This document shows positions 34,988 through 45,185 of a stretch of DNA of 64,000 nt, one piece after another. The stretch comes from Spirosoma sordidisoli. GTDB taxonomy: Bacteria; Bacteroidota; Bacteroidia; Cytophagales; Spirosomataceae. Each line of letters begins with the position of its first letter. Positions within the stretch are counted from its first letter, which is position 1. Location: positions 62,001 to 126,000 of the forward strand of contig NZ_SBLB01000008.1 of the NCBI RefSeq assembly GCF_004138325.1, written 5' to 3'. Position numbers and translations under genes: made by a program. The notes below the pieces were generated by a model that did no database searches, was not told the origin of the DNA, and saw nothing but the letters and a program-made list of their open reading frames with translations.

Positions 34988-35527
34988 TTACCGCTCTCCC
35001 TCCCAGGGCTTGGGCCGCCAGCAATAGACAAGGCTGTGAAGTTCAGTGATACTCTCAAGATCACTCCTAACCGAGTAAAGCCAACCGGCCCGGGTGAACC
35101 GATTGATGGCCCGCTGCAAACTGCGCTGAGACAGGCCCACCAGCGAGCCCGTCCACTCGTCGCACACCACCACATACCGACCCATGATCTGCGTGTAAAA
35201 CAGCGGGTGAGCCAGCGAAGCTGATTTTAGAAAACCATAATTTTCATATGTCGTATAAAGCCGGTAACACACCATGGTATCGCGCCTGACCCGGGGCACA
35301 ATTACAAAAATCACCCCTTTCTGATGGAATCGCTTATCCCTGGGCTCGTTCATTCGACGGTTGATGTAGTCAGGGATGATGCGCAGCAGAAACGTATCCT
35401 GGATAGCCGCCTGCTGCAGTTGCAGCGAGTCAGCGCGCTGGGCGGTGGCCCGGTTGGCCAACAGCAGCCCCAGCAGGGCCACCGCCAGGCCCCACCTACA
35501 AACAGACATGGCCAGGCTTATCTTCAT
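34988..35527 (-). CDS. Secreted protein of unknown family
   Basis: 179 residues from ATG 35525-35527, giving MKISLAMSVCRWGLAVALLG and a signal peptide ending ATAQ. The mature part has alternating strands (GVIFVIVPRVRRDTMVCYRL, RYVVVCDEWTGSLVGL). Not recognised. It follows the similarly small secreted gene at 35568 by 40 nt on the same strand, suggesting a two-gene operon. Confidence 0.65.
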   Translation of the reverse strand: MKISLAMSVCRWGLAVALLGLLLANRATAQRADSLQLQQAAIQDTFLLRIIPDYINRRMNEPRDKRFHQKGVIFVIVPRVRRDTMVCYRLYTTYENYGFLKSASLAHPLFYTQIMGRYVVVCDEWTGSLVGLSQRSLQRAINRFTRAGWLYSVRSDLESITELHSLVYCWRPKPWEGER

Positions 35528-35567
35528 AGTGATTTGGTTAGCTGTCAGGCAAGCCATCGGTCTCGCG

Positions 35568-36068
35568 CTACAAAAGAATCTTGATATCAGGCTCTTCGCC
35601 TTGTTTGAAAATCACGCGCCAATTCTCACAGTGGTCAATGGGATACGGACTGTGCTTTTCCAGACGAAGCTTGGCCACGACCTGCTCAAATTTTTTGATA
35701 TACGATTTGGGATACACGATACCCGGACTGGTCTGATACCAGTCAAAATAGATGGCGATACTATACCCATCTACCTCACTGAGGTAAGCCGGAATTTCTG
35801 CCCTCAAGCCCTCACGGCTTTTCGTGGCCCCAATCTGGATCTCATGGTAATCTGGGTTGTTGTACTTATTTGAGATAGCTATCGATATCACCGTCGTGTC
35901 TTTCTGCAGGCCATGCCGTTGATTAGCTTTGATGTAGCGCCTGATCACAGCCGTATGCGCTTTGTCGAGTTGCACTAAGAAGGTCGAATCCACGCGAGGT
36001 GGGGTATCTCGGATCAACGAGGGTTGGCCCGCTGGGAACAGCAGAAGCAGGAACAGGAAAGTAGTCAT
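35568..36068 (-). CDS. Small secreted protein of unknown family
   Basis: 166 residues with an N-terminal hydrophobic segment (MTTFLFLLLLFPAGQPSL). The middle is polar and mixed alpha/beta (ISIAISNKYNNPDYHEIQIG, DGYSIAIYFDWYQTSPG). No recognised domain. First gene of a probable pair with 34988-35527. Confidence 0.65.
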   Translation of the reverse strand: MTTFLFLLLLFPAGQPSLIRDTPPRVDSTFLVQLDKAHTAVIRRYIKANQRHGLQKDTTVISIAISNKYNNPDYHEIQIGATKSREGLRAEIPAYLSEVDGYSIAIYFDWYQTSPGIVYPKSYIKKFEQVVAKLRLEKHSPYPIDHCENWRVIFKQGEEPDIKILL

Positions 36069-36426
36069 CGTTGGACTCGTTTAGGGACAGGTGGCTTGCT
36101 CATGCTGAGTTTTGTCTTGTAGCTGGGAGTTAGACGTGGCAGGAGCGCGTTAGTAGCTGGCAGGATCTGATCTAGTTACCAAGGACCACCTGCCTGTTGA
36201 TCGAATATCGTCGAAATGAAGCTGGTTTAGCCCCAAACACAGCCAAGCCCTGAGAATGCCCCGTCCGACTGAATTAAATTTTATCGGTTCAGTCTGTACC
36301 ATCGATCCACCGGGCAAATGGCTGCCATGCCGAACTGGTTCCCGCCCACTCTCACGGTCGATGCGGCTCGTAGATAGTCGTTTCTACGGTGCCTGAAATC
36401 AGGTAGATAAACTTGGTCTGATCCGC

Positions 36427-36467
36427 AACGATACGACCCGAATTCACGTATCGTTTTCATACCTTCG
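36427..36467 (+). promoter_or_regulatory. Possible promoter/operator before the subtilase pair
   Basis: A perfect 9-bp dyad AACGATACG / CGTATCGTT (36427-36455) precedes TACCTTCG (36460-36467), one mismatch from TAnnTTTG. Otherwise 36069-36513 holds only short CTGGTTCTG repeats near the gene start. Confidence 0.35.
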
Positions 36468-36513
36468 CTAGTCTGGTTCTGCCGGCTCTCTGGTTCTGCT
36501 TGTTCTGGTTACT

Positions 36514-39500
36514 ATGCATCAACGTTTACGGTCTTTGGCCCGGTGGTTTTTTACCGGCTTTGTGGGTATAAGTTTTATGAACAGCGGGTTAGCCCAGCCC
36601 CTGCCTCAGTATAACGCCCGGCAGCAGGCGCAGCTTCAGTCCCTGAAGCAACTGGTTCAGGCAGCGCGCACCGACAACTACAACCGCGCCGTTCAACTAG
36701 CCAACCGGCTGGGCCGACCGCTTGTCCAGACCTCCCGCCGGGGCGAGGTTATTGTTCTCGACGGTCTCGATGATACCGGCAATCTGCGCTACGTCGGTAC
36801 TACCAGCGCTACCCGGGCCGGTAACTCGACCCGCACCTCATCCCTGTATACCGGCGGCTCACTCGGGCTCAACCTGTCGGGCAGCAGCGAATCGGTCCGG
36901 AACCGGCTGGGGATGTGGGAGGTGCGCGGGCTACCCAGAACTACGCACCTGGAAATGGGGGGGCGCATCAACCAGATCGATGTGGGACAGACCACCTCGC
37001 CCGATGAAATACTTCACTCCACCCACGTAGCTGGCATCATGATCGCACAGGGTCGGAATCCGCTCGCCCGGGGTATGGCCTATGGCGCCAATCTCCAATC
37101 GTACAACCAGAGCAACGATGCGGCCGAGATGACCGGCGCAGCCGCGAACCTGCTGGTTTCCAACCATTCGTACGGCACCATAACGGGCTGGCGGTTCAAC
37201 GATAGCCGCACAACCACCACCAAATGGGAATGGTGGGGCGATACGGCCGTTAGCCAGACCGACGATTATAAGTTTGGGTTCTACGAAAGCTCGGTCCGCA
37301 CCTGGGATCAGATCATGGCCAATGCGCCCTATTACCTGATTGTCAAATCGGCCGGTAACAACCACGGCAGCAACGGGCCGGGCGCCGGACAGCCCTACTA
37401 CCTGGGCAACAGCAACACGATCAGTACCGTGGCCCGCGCCAGCCAGAACGGCTACGACAACATTCCGACCCAGGGTACCGCCAAAAATATACTGACCGTC
37501 GGGGCCGTCAGTAACCTGAGTGCGGGCTACAACCAGCCCGGCGATGTACAGATTGCCGACTTCAGCAGCTGGGGCCCCACCGATGACGGCCGCATCAAGC
37601 CCGATCTGGTGGGCGTGGGGGTCAGCGTCTTATCGACCAGCTCGGCCAGCGACAGTGCCTACACCACCCTCAGCGGCACGTCCATGTCGACCCCCAACGT
37701 ATCGGGAACGCTGCTCCTGCTTCAGGAACTGTACGCGCAGCGCAACAACGGGCAGTTCATGCGGGCGTCGACGCTAAAGGGGCTGGCTATCCATACCGCC
37801 GACGAAGCCGGCCCGGCCCCCGGCCCCGACTACCGCCATGGCTGGGGCCTGCTCAACGCCGAACGCGCCGGCCGGGCCATCCTCAACACCGACCGGAATT
37901 ACCTCGTCAGCGAACAGACCCTGACCCAGAGCCAGTCGTACACCCTGGCCGTAGTCGCTTCGGGCCGGGGCCCGCTCATGGCAACCATTGCCTGGACCGA
38001 CCCCGCCGGTACCACAACCTCGCCGGTTACGCTCAACGACCGCACCCCCAAGCTCGTCAACGACCTCGACATCCGGATCAGCGACGGGCCGACCAGTACG
38101 CTACCCTGGATACTGGACCCCGCCAATCCGGCAGCCTCCGCAACCCGGGGCGACAACAGCCGCGACAACGTTGAACAGGTGCTGCTGGCCAGTCCGGAGC
38201 CGGGCAAGTCCTACACCATTACCGTGTCGCACAAACGCAGCCTGTCCGGCACCCGGCAGGATTACGCCCTGCTCGTGAGCGGCATTGGCGGCCAGGCCTA
38301 CTGCGCATCGGGGCCCAGTTCGTCGGCCAACAGCAAGATCAGCCGGGTACAGCTCGGCACGATCGATCAGGCAGGCGGCAACGACTGTACGACCTACTCC
38401 GATTTTTCGCAGACCACTACGTCGGTACAGGCCGGTCAGCAACTGCCGCTCACCGTATCGCTGGGTACCTGCGGAGAAGCGCGCACCGTAACCCTCAAAG
38501 CCTTTGCCGACTGGAACCAGAACGGCACCTTTACCGACCCCGGCGAAACCATTGCCCAGTCCGGCACACTGACCAACACGGGCGTTTTCTCGACCACGGT
38601 CGGCATTCCGGCTACGGCGCAGAACGGCCAGTTCATCCGGCTCCGTATCGTGGCCGTCGAAACCGCCGATGCAGCCACCATCAGCGCCTGTGGCACGTAC
38701 GGCAACGGCGAAACGCAGGATTACGGCCTGCGGGTGATACAGACCGTCAACGACATCGGCACCGTGGCGCTGCTATCGCCCCAGAGCGGCTTCTGCGGCC
38801 AAACCAACCGCGAAACCCTGGTAACGGTGCGCATCCGGAACTTCGGCTCGGCAACCCAGCGCGACATACCCGTCAGCGTCACGATTACCGATACCACGAC
38901 GAACACACCCGTTGCTACCCTGACCAGTACGCTACCGCTTTTGTCGGCATTTCGGCAGGCCCAGCTCACCCTTACCCTGCCGGCTACGACCGTACTGACG
39001 CCGGGCCGACCGTATCGGTTTACGGTATCGACGGGGCTGGATACCGACCTGAACCCCGCCAACAACATCCTCTCCGAAACCCGCGTAGTCGCTACCCAAC
39101 CCACTACCGGCCTGTTTGCGGTAGTACGCTGCGGCAGCGATACGGCCATTGCCCTCCGCAACACCGGAGGTGGCACCGCCTTCTGGTACGATGCCCCCAC
39201 GGGTGGCAACCTGCTGGCGGCCGGTAACCGGGCCGACGTAAAGGCCCTGCCAGCAAGCGGCCAGTTCTACGCCAGCCTGAACGAGTTCTCGGGCAGTATT
39301 GGCCCGGTCGAAAAGCGCTCGTTCGGCGGGGGGACCTACGGCACCGGTTTCCAGCCTGCTCCGCTCGTGACTACGGCCGTACCGCTCCTGATCGAAAGTG
39401 CCCGGCTCTACATAGGATCGGCGGGACAGCTGACCTTCACCGTTCGGCGTTACGACGATACCCCCGTGTCGAGCGTGACGCTGGATGTAGTGCCGACCCG

Positions 39501-40572
39501 TGGCCAGAGCGTGACTACCCTCACCGGCGGCACCTACCCCGACGATGCCGCCGACCGGGGTGCCGTTTATCCGCTCAACCTGCGCCTTCCCGAAGCGGGT
39601 CAGTATAAGATCACGATCGACTATGCCGATGGGGCTTCTATCTTCCGGAGTAATCTAAGTGTATCGGGGTTTCCGTTCCAGCTCCGAACCCAGACCGGCC
39701 AGCCCGTCGTGACCATCAGGGGCTCGCTGTTCAACAACGGCACGACTACCGATACCCTGACAGCGGCCTGGTACTATTTCTACGACCTGAAGGTACGATC
39801 GCTCGACTGCCCCGCCCCGGCCCGGGTGGCGGTTACGCCAACGGCTGGTACCACCACCGCGGCCGCCATTACGACCAGTGGCTCTACCAGCCTCTGCGAA
39901 GGAAGCAGCGTTACCCTCCAGGCCAATACGGGCAGCGGACTGGCTTACCAGTGGCTTCGTGACGGGCAAGCCCTGGGCGGAGCCACCAGCAGTACCCTGG
40001 CCGCGTCAACAACGGGAAGTTATGCCGTTCGGGTTACCGGAACCTGCCTCCCGGTCCTTTCGGCTGCGGTGCCGGTAACGGTACGCCCGGCCGAAATTCC
40101 GACGATAGCAACCAGCGGGCTGACCCTGACTACCAATGCCGTCAGCAACATTCAGTGGCTGCTGGATGGCATTCCGATTGCGGGCGCTACGGCCCCGACC
40201 TATACCGCCGTTAGGGCGGGGCGCTACTCGATCCGGGGCGGGGTCAACGGCTGTGGCGAAGGTATCTCCGCCGAAGTCGTGCTGACCATCCTGGCCGAAG
40301 AACCCACCCTCGACGACCTGTCGATACAGGCTTATCCGAACCCGGTTACCCGTCAGCTAACCGTATCGGTATCGGCCGAGGGACTAACCACCCCCCGTCT
40401 TCGGCTCACCGACGGCCGGGGCCTCACCGTTCGGTCGGCCCCGCTGCAACGAGACGGCAACCGATTCAGATCCATTCTGGAGATGGGCGATTTACCCGGC
40501 GGTACGTTTTTTGTAGTAGTCGATAACGGACCCGACCAGCGCGTTCGGGTGAAACGTATTAGTAAGCAATAA
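36514..40572 (+). CDS. Subtilisin-like (S8) multidomain protein with type IX secretion tail
   Basis: 1352 residues. Signal region near residues 10-27, then an S8 domain with His 168 in HSTHVAG and Ser 390 in GTSMSTP. The position of the catalytic Asp, WD in the neighbouring paralogue, is Glu 136 here (LGMWEVRG). Next a beta-sandwich (NDLDIRISDG, NPAASATRGDNSRDNVEQ), a GEVED domain (ADWNQNGTFTDPGETIA, GNGETQDYGLRV), CARDB-like and Ig-like modules (CEGSSVTLQANTGSGLAYQW), and a C-terminal type A sorting domain (IQAYPNPVTRQLTVSVSAEG). It should be exported by type IX secretion to the surface. Confidence 0.93.
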   Translation: MHQRLRSLARWFFTGFVGISFMNSGLAQPLPQYNARQQAQLQSLKQLVQAARTDNYNRAVQLANRLGRPLVQTSRRGEVIVLDGLDDTGNLRYVGTTSATRAGNSTRTSSLYTGGSLGLNLSGSSESVRNRLGMWEVRGLPRTTHLEMGGRINQIDVGQTTSPDEILHSTHVAGIMIAQGRNPLARGMAYGANLQSYNQSNDAAEMTGAAANLLVSNHSYGTITGWRFNDSRTTTTKWEWWGDTAVSQTDDYKFGFYESSVRTWDQIMANAPYYLIVKSAGNNHGSNGPGAGQPYYLGNSNTISTVARASQNGYDNIPTQGTAKNILTVGAVSNLSAGYNQPGDVQIADFSSWGPTDDGRIKPDLVGVGVSVLSTSSASDSAYTTLSGTSMSTPNVSGTLLLLQELYAQRNNGQFMRASTLKGLAIHTADEAGPAPGPDYRHGWGLLNAERAGRAILNTDRNYLVSEQTLTQSQSYTLAVVASGRGPLMATIAWTDPAGTTTSPVTLNDRTPKLVNDLDIRISDGPTSTLPWILDPANPAASATRGDNSRDNVEQVLLASPEPGKSYTITVSHKRSLSGTRQDYALLVSGIGGQAYCASGPSSSANSKISRVQLGTIDQAGGNDCTTYSDFSQTTTSVQAGQQLPLTVSLGTCGEARTVTLKAFADWNQNGTFTDPGETIAQSGTLTNTGVFSTTVGIPATAQNGQFIRLRIVAVETADAATISACGTYGNGETQDYGLRVIQTVNDIGTVALLSPQSGFCGQTNRETLVTVRIRNFGSATQRDIPVSVTITDTTTNTPVATLTSTLPLLSAFRQAQLTLTLPATTVLTPGRPYRFTVSTGLDTDLNPANNILSETRVVATQPTTGLFAVVRCGSDTAIALRNTGGGTAFWYDAPTGGNLLAAGNRADVKALPASGQFYASLNEFSGSIGPVEKRSFGGGTYGTGFQPAPLVTTAVPLLIESARLYIGSAGQLTFTVRRYDDTPVSSVTLDVVPTRGQSVTTLTGGTYPDDAADRGAVYPLNLRLPEAGQYKITIDYADGASIFRSNLSVSGFPFQLRTQTGQPVVTIRGSLFNNGTTTDTLTAAWYYFYDLKVRSLDCPAPARVAVTPTAGTTTAAAITTSGSTSLCEGSSVTLQANTGSGLAYQWLRDGQALGGATSSTLAASTTGSYAVRVTGTCLPVLSAAVPVTVRPAEIPTIATSGLTLTTNAVSNIQWLLDGIPIAGATAPTYTAVRAGRYSIRGGVNGCGEGISAEVVLTILAEEPTLDDLSIQAYPNPVTRQLTVSVSAEGLTTPRLRLTDGRGLTVRSAPLQRDGNRFRSILEMGDLPGGTFFVVVDNGPDQRVRVKRISKQ

Positions 40573-40672
40573 ACCATTACCTCATCTGCGTACCTCAATC
40601 CGGCGGCAGGCAGCTGCCTGTATCAATCGATTAGTCCATCATCCGGTCGGGAGCCGGATCAGGAGTCTCTTT

Positions 40673-43414
40673 TTGCTCAGTTGTTTGCCGGTTCTGCAAC
40701 CGTTCGTTAGCGCCCAGCCGCGTATGGCAACGCGGTCACCTGACTGGCAAACCGACTTACTCCGGCAGTATACGGCCCGGCAGCAGCGGACCGCCCGGCT
40801 GGCGAAACAGCATGGCTGGCCCCTCATCAAACGGTATTCCGGTCAGCAGACCTTTCGCCTTCAGGACGTCGATGATACGGGGCAGCCCGTCTATTACCGG
40901 CTCCATAATGCCGAAGCCGCCGACGCTACCCATACCACGGCCTTATACGGTGGCAGCTCTCTGCCGGTCACGCTAGTGGGCAACTCAGCCCGCATGGCCG
41001 GGCGGCTCGGCTTGTGGGATGGCGGTCGCGTGCTGGCTACGCATCAGGAACTGGGCCCGGTTCGTATTCAGCAAAATAACAACTCGGCCCCACTCAGCGA
41101 CCACGCCACCCACCTCGCCGGAACCCTCATCGGCAATGGAACAGATAGCCGGGCCAGGGGTATGGCCTACGGTGCTCAACTTACCGTCTGGGACTATACC
41201 AATGATCTGTCTGAGTTAACCTCGGCGGCTCCGAAACTATTATTGTCCAATCATGCCTACGGCCCCGTAACGGGTTGGGTCTATAACCCGTCGCGCCCCG
41301 GCACCGACCCTAATCTGAAGTGGGAATGGTGGGGCAACACCGCCATCAGCGCTACCGATGACTACCTTTTCGGTTTCTACACCGCCAAAGCCCGCGACCT
41401 CGACCGGCTCGCCTACAACAATCCGTTTCTGCTCATGGTCCGGTCGGCCGATAACAAACGGGTCGATACCGGCCCACCCGCCGGAACCCCGTATTTCCTG
41501 CGCGATTCCAACAACCAAAGTACCCTGCCCCGCCAACGCAACGACGCCTATGACGTAATTCCAGCCGAAGCCACGGCCAAGAATGTGCTGACGGTAGGCG
41601 CTGCCGATATAAGCCAGGGCGTTCAGCAGGTAACCACAACCGACTTCAGCGGCTGGGGCCCGACCGACGACGGCCGTATCAAACCCGACCTGATGGGTCT
41701 GGGCACCCGTATTTACTCGTCGATGAGTAGTAGCAACGCCAGTTACGGCACCTACAGCGGTACCAGTATGGCCTCGGCCAATGTAACAGGTTCGCTCTTT
41801 CTGCTTCAGGAACTCTACGCCCAGCAGCGGGCCACCAGCCCATCGGCACCGGGTCAGTTTATGCGGTCGGCTACCCTGCGCGGGCTGGCTCTGCATACCG
41901 CCACCCGGCCCAACCCGGCGGCAGGCCCCAACTACCGCATGGGTTGGGGGCTGCTCAATACCGAAGCTGCCGCCCGGGTGCTACTTAATGACGACCTGGC
42001 CCATCTGGTCATGGAACAATCACTGGCGCCGGGGCAGCTGTTTAGCCGCCGACTGGTGGCAGAGGGCAACGAACCGCTCATCGTTACCCTCTGCTGGACC
42101 GACCCCGAGGGGACGGCCAGCCCGGTAGCGCCGGTATCGGTCAACAACCCAACTCCCAAACTCGTCAACGACCTGGACCTGCGCCTGACCGATAGCCAGT
42201 CGACCCTTTTTCCGTTCGTACTGGACCCCGCCAACCCGGCAGCCCCCGCCACCCGGGGCGATAACAGCCGCGACAACATTGAACAGATTTATATTGCAAA
42301 CCCCATTCCGGGCCAGGCGTATACCTTACAGATAGCCCACAAAGCAAAACTGACTTACGGTAACCAGCCTTTCTCCATCATTGTGAGTGGCCTTCGCCGG
42401 GCCAGCTGCGGTCTTACCGCACAGATTAGCCCCAGACGAGATACCATTCTCTGCCCCGGCAGCGACCTGTCGTTACAAAGTGCGGTCGAGTCAGCTTCCT
42501 ATCAGTACCAGTGGCTGCTAAACGGCATCAGCATACCCAATGCCGAGACAGCCCGGTACGTAACAACCCAGCCCGGCAACTATGCACTTCGTATCACTGA
42601 CCAGGCCGGTTGTGTGGCTACTTCGACTCCCGTTAGCGTCAGTGTCCACACGGCAGACGTGCAGATCAGTCCAGCCGGCGAACAATGGCTCTGCACCGAC
42701 GGCAAACCGATTCAGCTACAGGCCAGCGGGCTGTCGACAGCAAATGCCCGCCTGACCTGGCTCCGCGATGGCGAGGTAATTACTGCGGCATCCGGTCCAT
42801 CATTTTCCACAGCCCAGCCAGGCCGTTATCAACTACAGGTCAATATGTTGGGCTGTGACATCCGGTCCGAACCCACTACGATTCGGCAAACCACCGTCGA
42901 CTCCATACCGCTCACTCCCACCGAAACCCAGCTTTTTTTACCGCTCGGAGCCGCCGTGACCCTCCGTGCGCCCGTCGACACCGGCTACCAATACCAGTGG
43001 TATCGGGACTCGACGGCGCTGCCCTATGCAACCCGGGCCCAATTGTCGGTTTCGGAGTCGGGCACCTATGCCGTGCGGATCACGCAGAAAACCTGCATAG
43101 GCTGGTCTTCGACCCGAACCGTACAGCTGATGGTTCTGACGGCTACAACGACCACCGCTGATGCGCAGCTTCGGTACTTTCCCAATCCGGCTCACACTGC
43201 TCTGTCGGTGCAGTATACGAATCCGGTAGCCCGGCAGGTAGACGTTCGGGTGTTCGATACCGGAGGCCGGCAGGTATTACCTGCGCAGCGGCTCAGCCGT
43301 GTCGCCGGAAGCCACGCCGGAACAGTTCCCTTGACCGACCTGCCACCCGGCCCTTACCTGCTGCAACTCCTCGATGAACGGGGTAGCCAGACCATCCGTT
43401 TTGTCAGACAGTAG
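40673..43414 (+). CDS. Second subtilisin-like (S8) protein with type IX secretion tail
   Basis: 913 residues as read from TTG 40673. A paralogue of the upstream gene with an intact triad: Asp 116 in LGLWDGGRV, His 144 in DHATHLAG and Ser 365 in GTSMASA. It lacks the GEVED part and instead has three Ig-like modules (residues about 590-830) before the sorting domain (LRYFPNPAHTALSVQYTNPV). The start is odd: TTG leaves no basic residues before the hydrophobic stretch, while the upstream in-frame codons (RIRSLF) would complete a signal peptide but contain no ATG, GTG or TTG. 100 nt after the first subtilase. Confidence 0.88.
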   Translation: MLSCLPVLQPFVSAQPRMATRSPDWQTDLLRQYTARQQRTARLAKQHGWPLIKRYSGQQTFRLQDVDDTGQPVYYRLHNAEAADATHTTALYGGSSLPVTLVGNSARMAGRLGLWDGGRVLATHQELGPVRIQQNNNSAPLSDHATHLAGTLIGNGTDSRARGMAYGAQLTVWDYTNDLSELTSAAPKLLLSNHAYGPVTGWVYNPSRPGTDPNLKWEWWGNTAISATDDYLFGFYTAKARDLDRLAYNNPFLLMVRSADNKRVDTGPPAGTPYFLRDSNNQSTLPRQRNDAYDVIPAEATAKNVLTVGAADISQGVQQVTTTDFSGWGPTDDGRIKPDLMGLGTRIYSSMSSSNASYGTYSGTSMASANVTGSLFLLQELYAQQRATSPSAPGQFMRSATLRGLALHTATRPNPAAGPNYRMGWGLLNTEAAARVLLNDDLAHLVMEQSLAPGQLFSRRLVAEGNEPLIVTLCWTDPEGTASPVAPVSVNNPTPKLVNDLDLRLTDSQSTLFPFVLDPANPAAPATRGDNSRDNIEQIYIANPIPGQAYTLQIAHKAKLTYGNQPFSIIVSGLRRASCGLTAQISPRRDTILCPGSDLSLQSAVESASYQYQWLLNGISIPNAETARYVTTQPGNYALRITDQAGCVATSTPVSVSVHTADVQISPAGEQWLCTDGKPIQLQASGLSTANARLTWLRDGEVITAASGPSFSTAQPGRYQLQVNMLGCDIRSEPTTIRQTTVDSIPLTPTETQLFLPLGAAVTLRAPVDTGYQYQWYRDSTALPYATRAQLSVSESGTYAVRITQKTCIGWSSTRTVQLMVLTATTTTADAQLRYFPNPAHTALSVQYTNPVARQVDVRVFDTGGRQVLPAQRLSRVAGSHAGTVPLTDLPPGPYLLQLLDERGSQTIRFVRQ

Positions 43415-43425
43415 CCCGAACAGCA

Positions 43426-43471
43426 TCGGCCCCGACCCGACAGAGCGTTTGCGCTGCCAGGCCGGGGCCGA
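43426..43471. terminator. Hairpin between convergent subtilase genes
   Basis: TCGGCCCCG (43426-43434) and CGGGGCCGA (43463-43471) form a 9-bp GC stem; ATAAAATG follows on the plus strand. Confidence 0.55.
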
Positions 43472-43491
43472 CCGAAAATAAAATGTGTTGA

Positions 43492-45099
43492 TTATTTACC
43501 CTTCGTACCTGAACCGGCTTCCTGAGCCATAGCCAGTTTAACGGCTTCGTACAGGTTGACGATACCGCCCGTTTTCGACAGGCTGGCGAAATCGACCGAG
43601 TCGCTCGTTTCGGGTTTGCGCACCTTCGTGCTATACGGCGTGGCCGACTGCATGATGATCCGCTTCAGATCGGCATAGGTCAGCTTAGGGAAATACGACT
43701 TCAGCACAGCCGCCACCCCCGCCACGACCGGCGAGGCCATGCTGGTACCGCTGTTGTTCTCGTACTTGCTGCCCGGCACGGTAGAGTAAATGTCTTTACC
43801 AGGCGCAAACACATCGACCGTTTGTTTACCGTAGTTCGAAAAGCTGGCTATCAGATCGTTCGTGTTTGGCTCGGCGCTGGCGCCTACCGTAATCACGTTC
43901 GGAATCTCTTTGCCATCCAGGAACCGGGGCGACGGATAGTTGGCCGCCGTGTCGATGTCTTTTCCGTCGTTACCGGCCGCGTGTACCAGCAGAACCCCTT
44001 TCGAGAGCGCATACCGCTCGGCTTCTTCAACCACCTCGCGCTGGGGCGAATAATCTTTTCCGAAGCTCATGTTGATGATCTGCGCGCCGTTGTCTACGGC
44101 ATACCGGATGGCATTGGCTACATCTTTATCACGCTCGTCGCCATCGGGTACGGCCCGGACGCCCATAATCTGTACCGCATCGGCAATGCCCATGATACCG
44201 AGGGTATTGGTCCGGTCGGCGCCGATAATACCGGCAACGTGGGTACCGTGGTCAGCGCGCGGGCCCATGATGTCGGCGTTACCGTAGTTCCGCTCTTTCA
44301 GGTCGTTGGGGTTGTCGCCTACAATAGCGCGGCTGTCGAAGTCGGGGTTGTAGTTGTACTCGGCGCGGGCTTTGAGCTGCTCGTTGGCTTTTTCCAGCTC
44401 GGCCGTTACTGCGTCGGCATCGGCCGCACCCTGCTGCCGCAATAACCGCAGAATACCGACCACCGGCCGTTTCAGCGCAGCGTTGGTGATCGTATCCGAT
44501 ACTTTACTGAGCGTAGTAGTGTCGAGTTTGGTAACGTTGAGCGCTTTTTTCAGGGTCGTAACGGCGGTAGAATACTGCTCGTAGAACTGGCTGATTCCCT
44601 GATACTGCGCCTTATACTGTGCCTGGTTTTTTTCTACTTCGGCCTTCGTTTTCACGTACAGATCGTATTCTTTCTGCTCGGCCGGCTTCAGCGAGGCCCG
44701 GCTTTTACCGTCGTATTTAGGCTTCAGCTGGGCATAGAGCCGGGTTACCTCGGCCGTTTCGTAGCTGACATTTCGGCCATCTTTCCCACCGATAAAGTTC
44801 CAGCCGTGAACGTCGTCGACGTAGCCGTTTTTATCGTCGTCTTTCCCGTTACCGGCAATTTCTTTAGGATTGACCCACAGCACCCGGCGCAGGTCTTCGT
44901 GGGTGGTGTCGATACCGCCGTCGATAACGGCTACCAGCACCGGCGTAGGTTTGCGATTTTTCAGGAGTTCGCGGTAAGCGCGCTCCACGCTGATACCGGC
45001 CGAATTATCGGTTTTATCGCGGAGATACCATTGGCTCTCCTGCGCCGATGCTGCCACCGAGAACAGACAAATCGACGCGCTAACAAGGAGTTTCTTCAT
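43492..45099 (-). CDS. Subtilisin-like (S8) protease with long helical insertion
   Basis: 535 residues from ATG 45097-45099 (MKKLLVSASICLFSVAASAQ, a signal peptide). The triad is complete: Asp 60 in VAVIDGGID, His 284 in ADHGTHVAG, Ser 453 in NNSGTSMASP. About 170 charged, helix-forming residues (roughly 115-260) are inserted between the Asp and His, a feature of some Bacteroidetes subtilases. No type IX tail, so probably periplasmic or outer-membrane associated. It is not close in sequence to the two paralogues next door. Confidence 0.95.
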   Translation of the reverse strand: MKKLLVSASICLFSVAASAQESQWYLRDKTDNSAGISVERAYRELLKNRKPTPVLVAVIDGGIDTTHEDLRRVLWVNPKEIAGNGKDDDKNGYVDDVHGWNFIGGKDGRNVSYETAEVTRLYAQLKPKYDGKSRASLKPAEQKEYDLYVKTKAEVEKNQAQYKAQYQGISQFYEQYSTAVTTLKKALNVTKLDTTTLSKVSDTITNAALKRPVVGILRLLRQQGAADADAVTAELEKANEQLKARAEYNYNPDFDSRAIVGDNPNDLKERNYGNADIMGPRADHGTHVAGIIGADRTNTLGIMGIADAVQIMGVRAVPDGDERDKDVANAIRYAVDNGAQIINMSFGKDYSPQREVVEEAERYALSKGVLLVHAAGNDGKDIDTAANYPSPRFLDGKEIPNVITVGASAEPNTNDLIASFSNYGKQTVDVFAPGKDIYSTVPGSKYENNSGTSMASPVVAGVAAVLKSYFPKLTYADLKRIIMQSATPYSTKVRKPETSDSVDFASLSKTGGIVNLYEAVKLAMAQEAGSGTKGK

Positions 45100-45185
45100 G
45101 AATTGTAAACAAATATTCTTCACAAATTACGAAGAAAGCGGTGATTTAAAGCCTTAAAAGTTGTTAAATGGCGCGCTTCGTTGCG

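Noticed and set aside
34785-35024. Minus-strand open frame of 79 codons whose C-terminal part reads protein-like
   Set aside because: It overlaps the secreted-protein gene at 34988, has no family I recognise, and its N-terminal half is an antisense-type shadow. It could be a remnant but is not supported as a gene.
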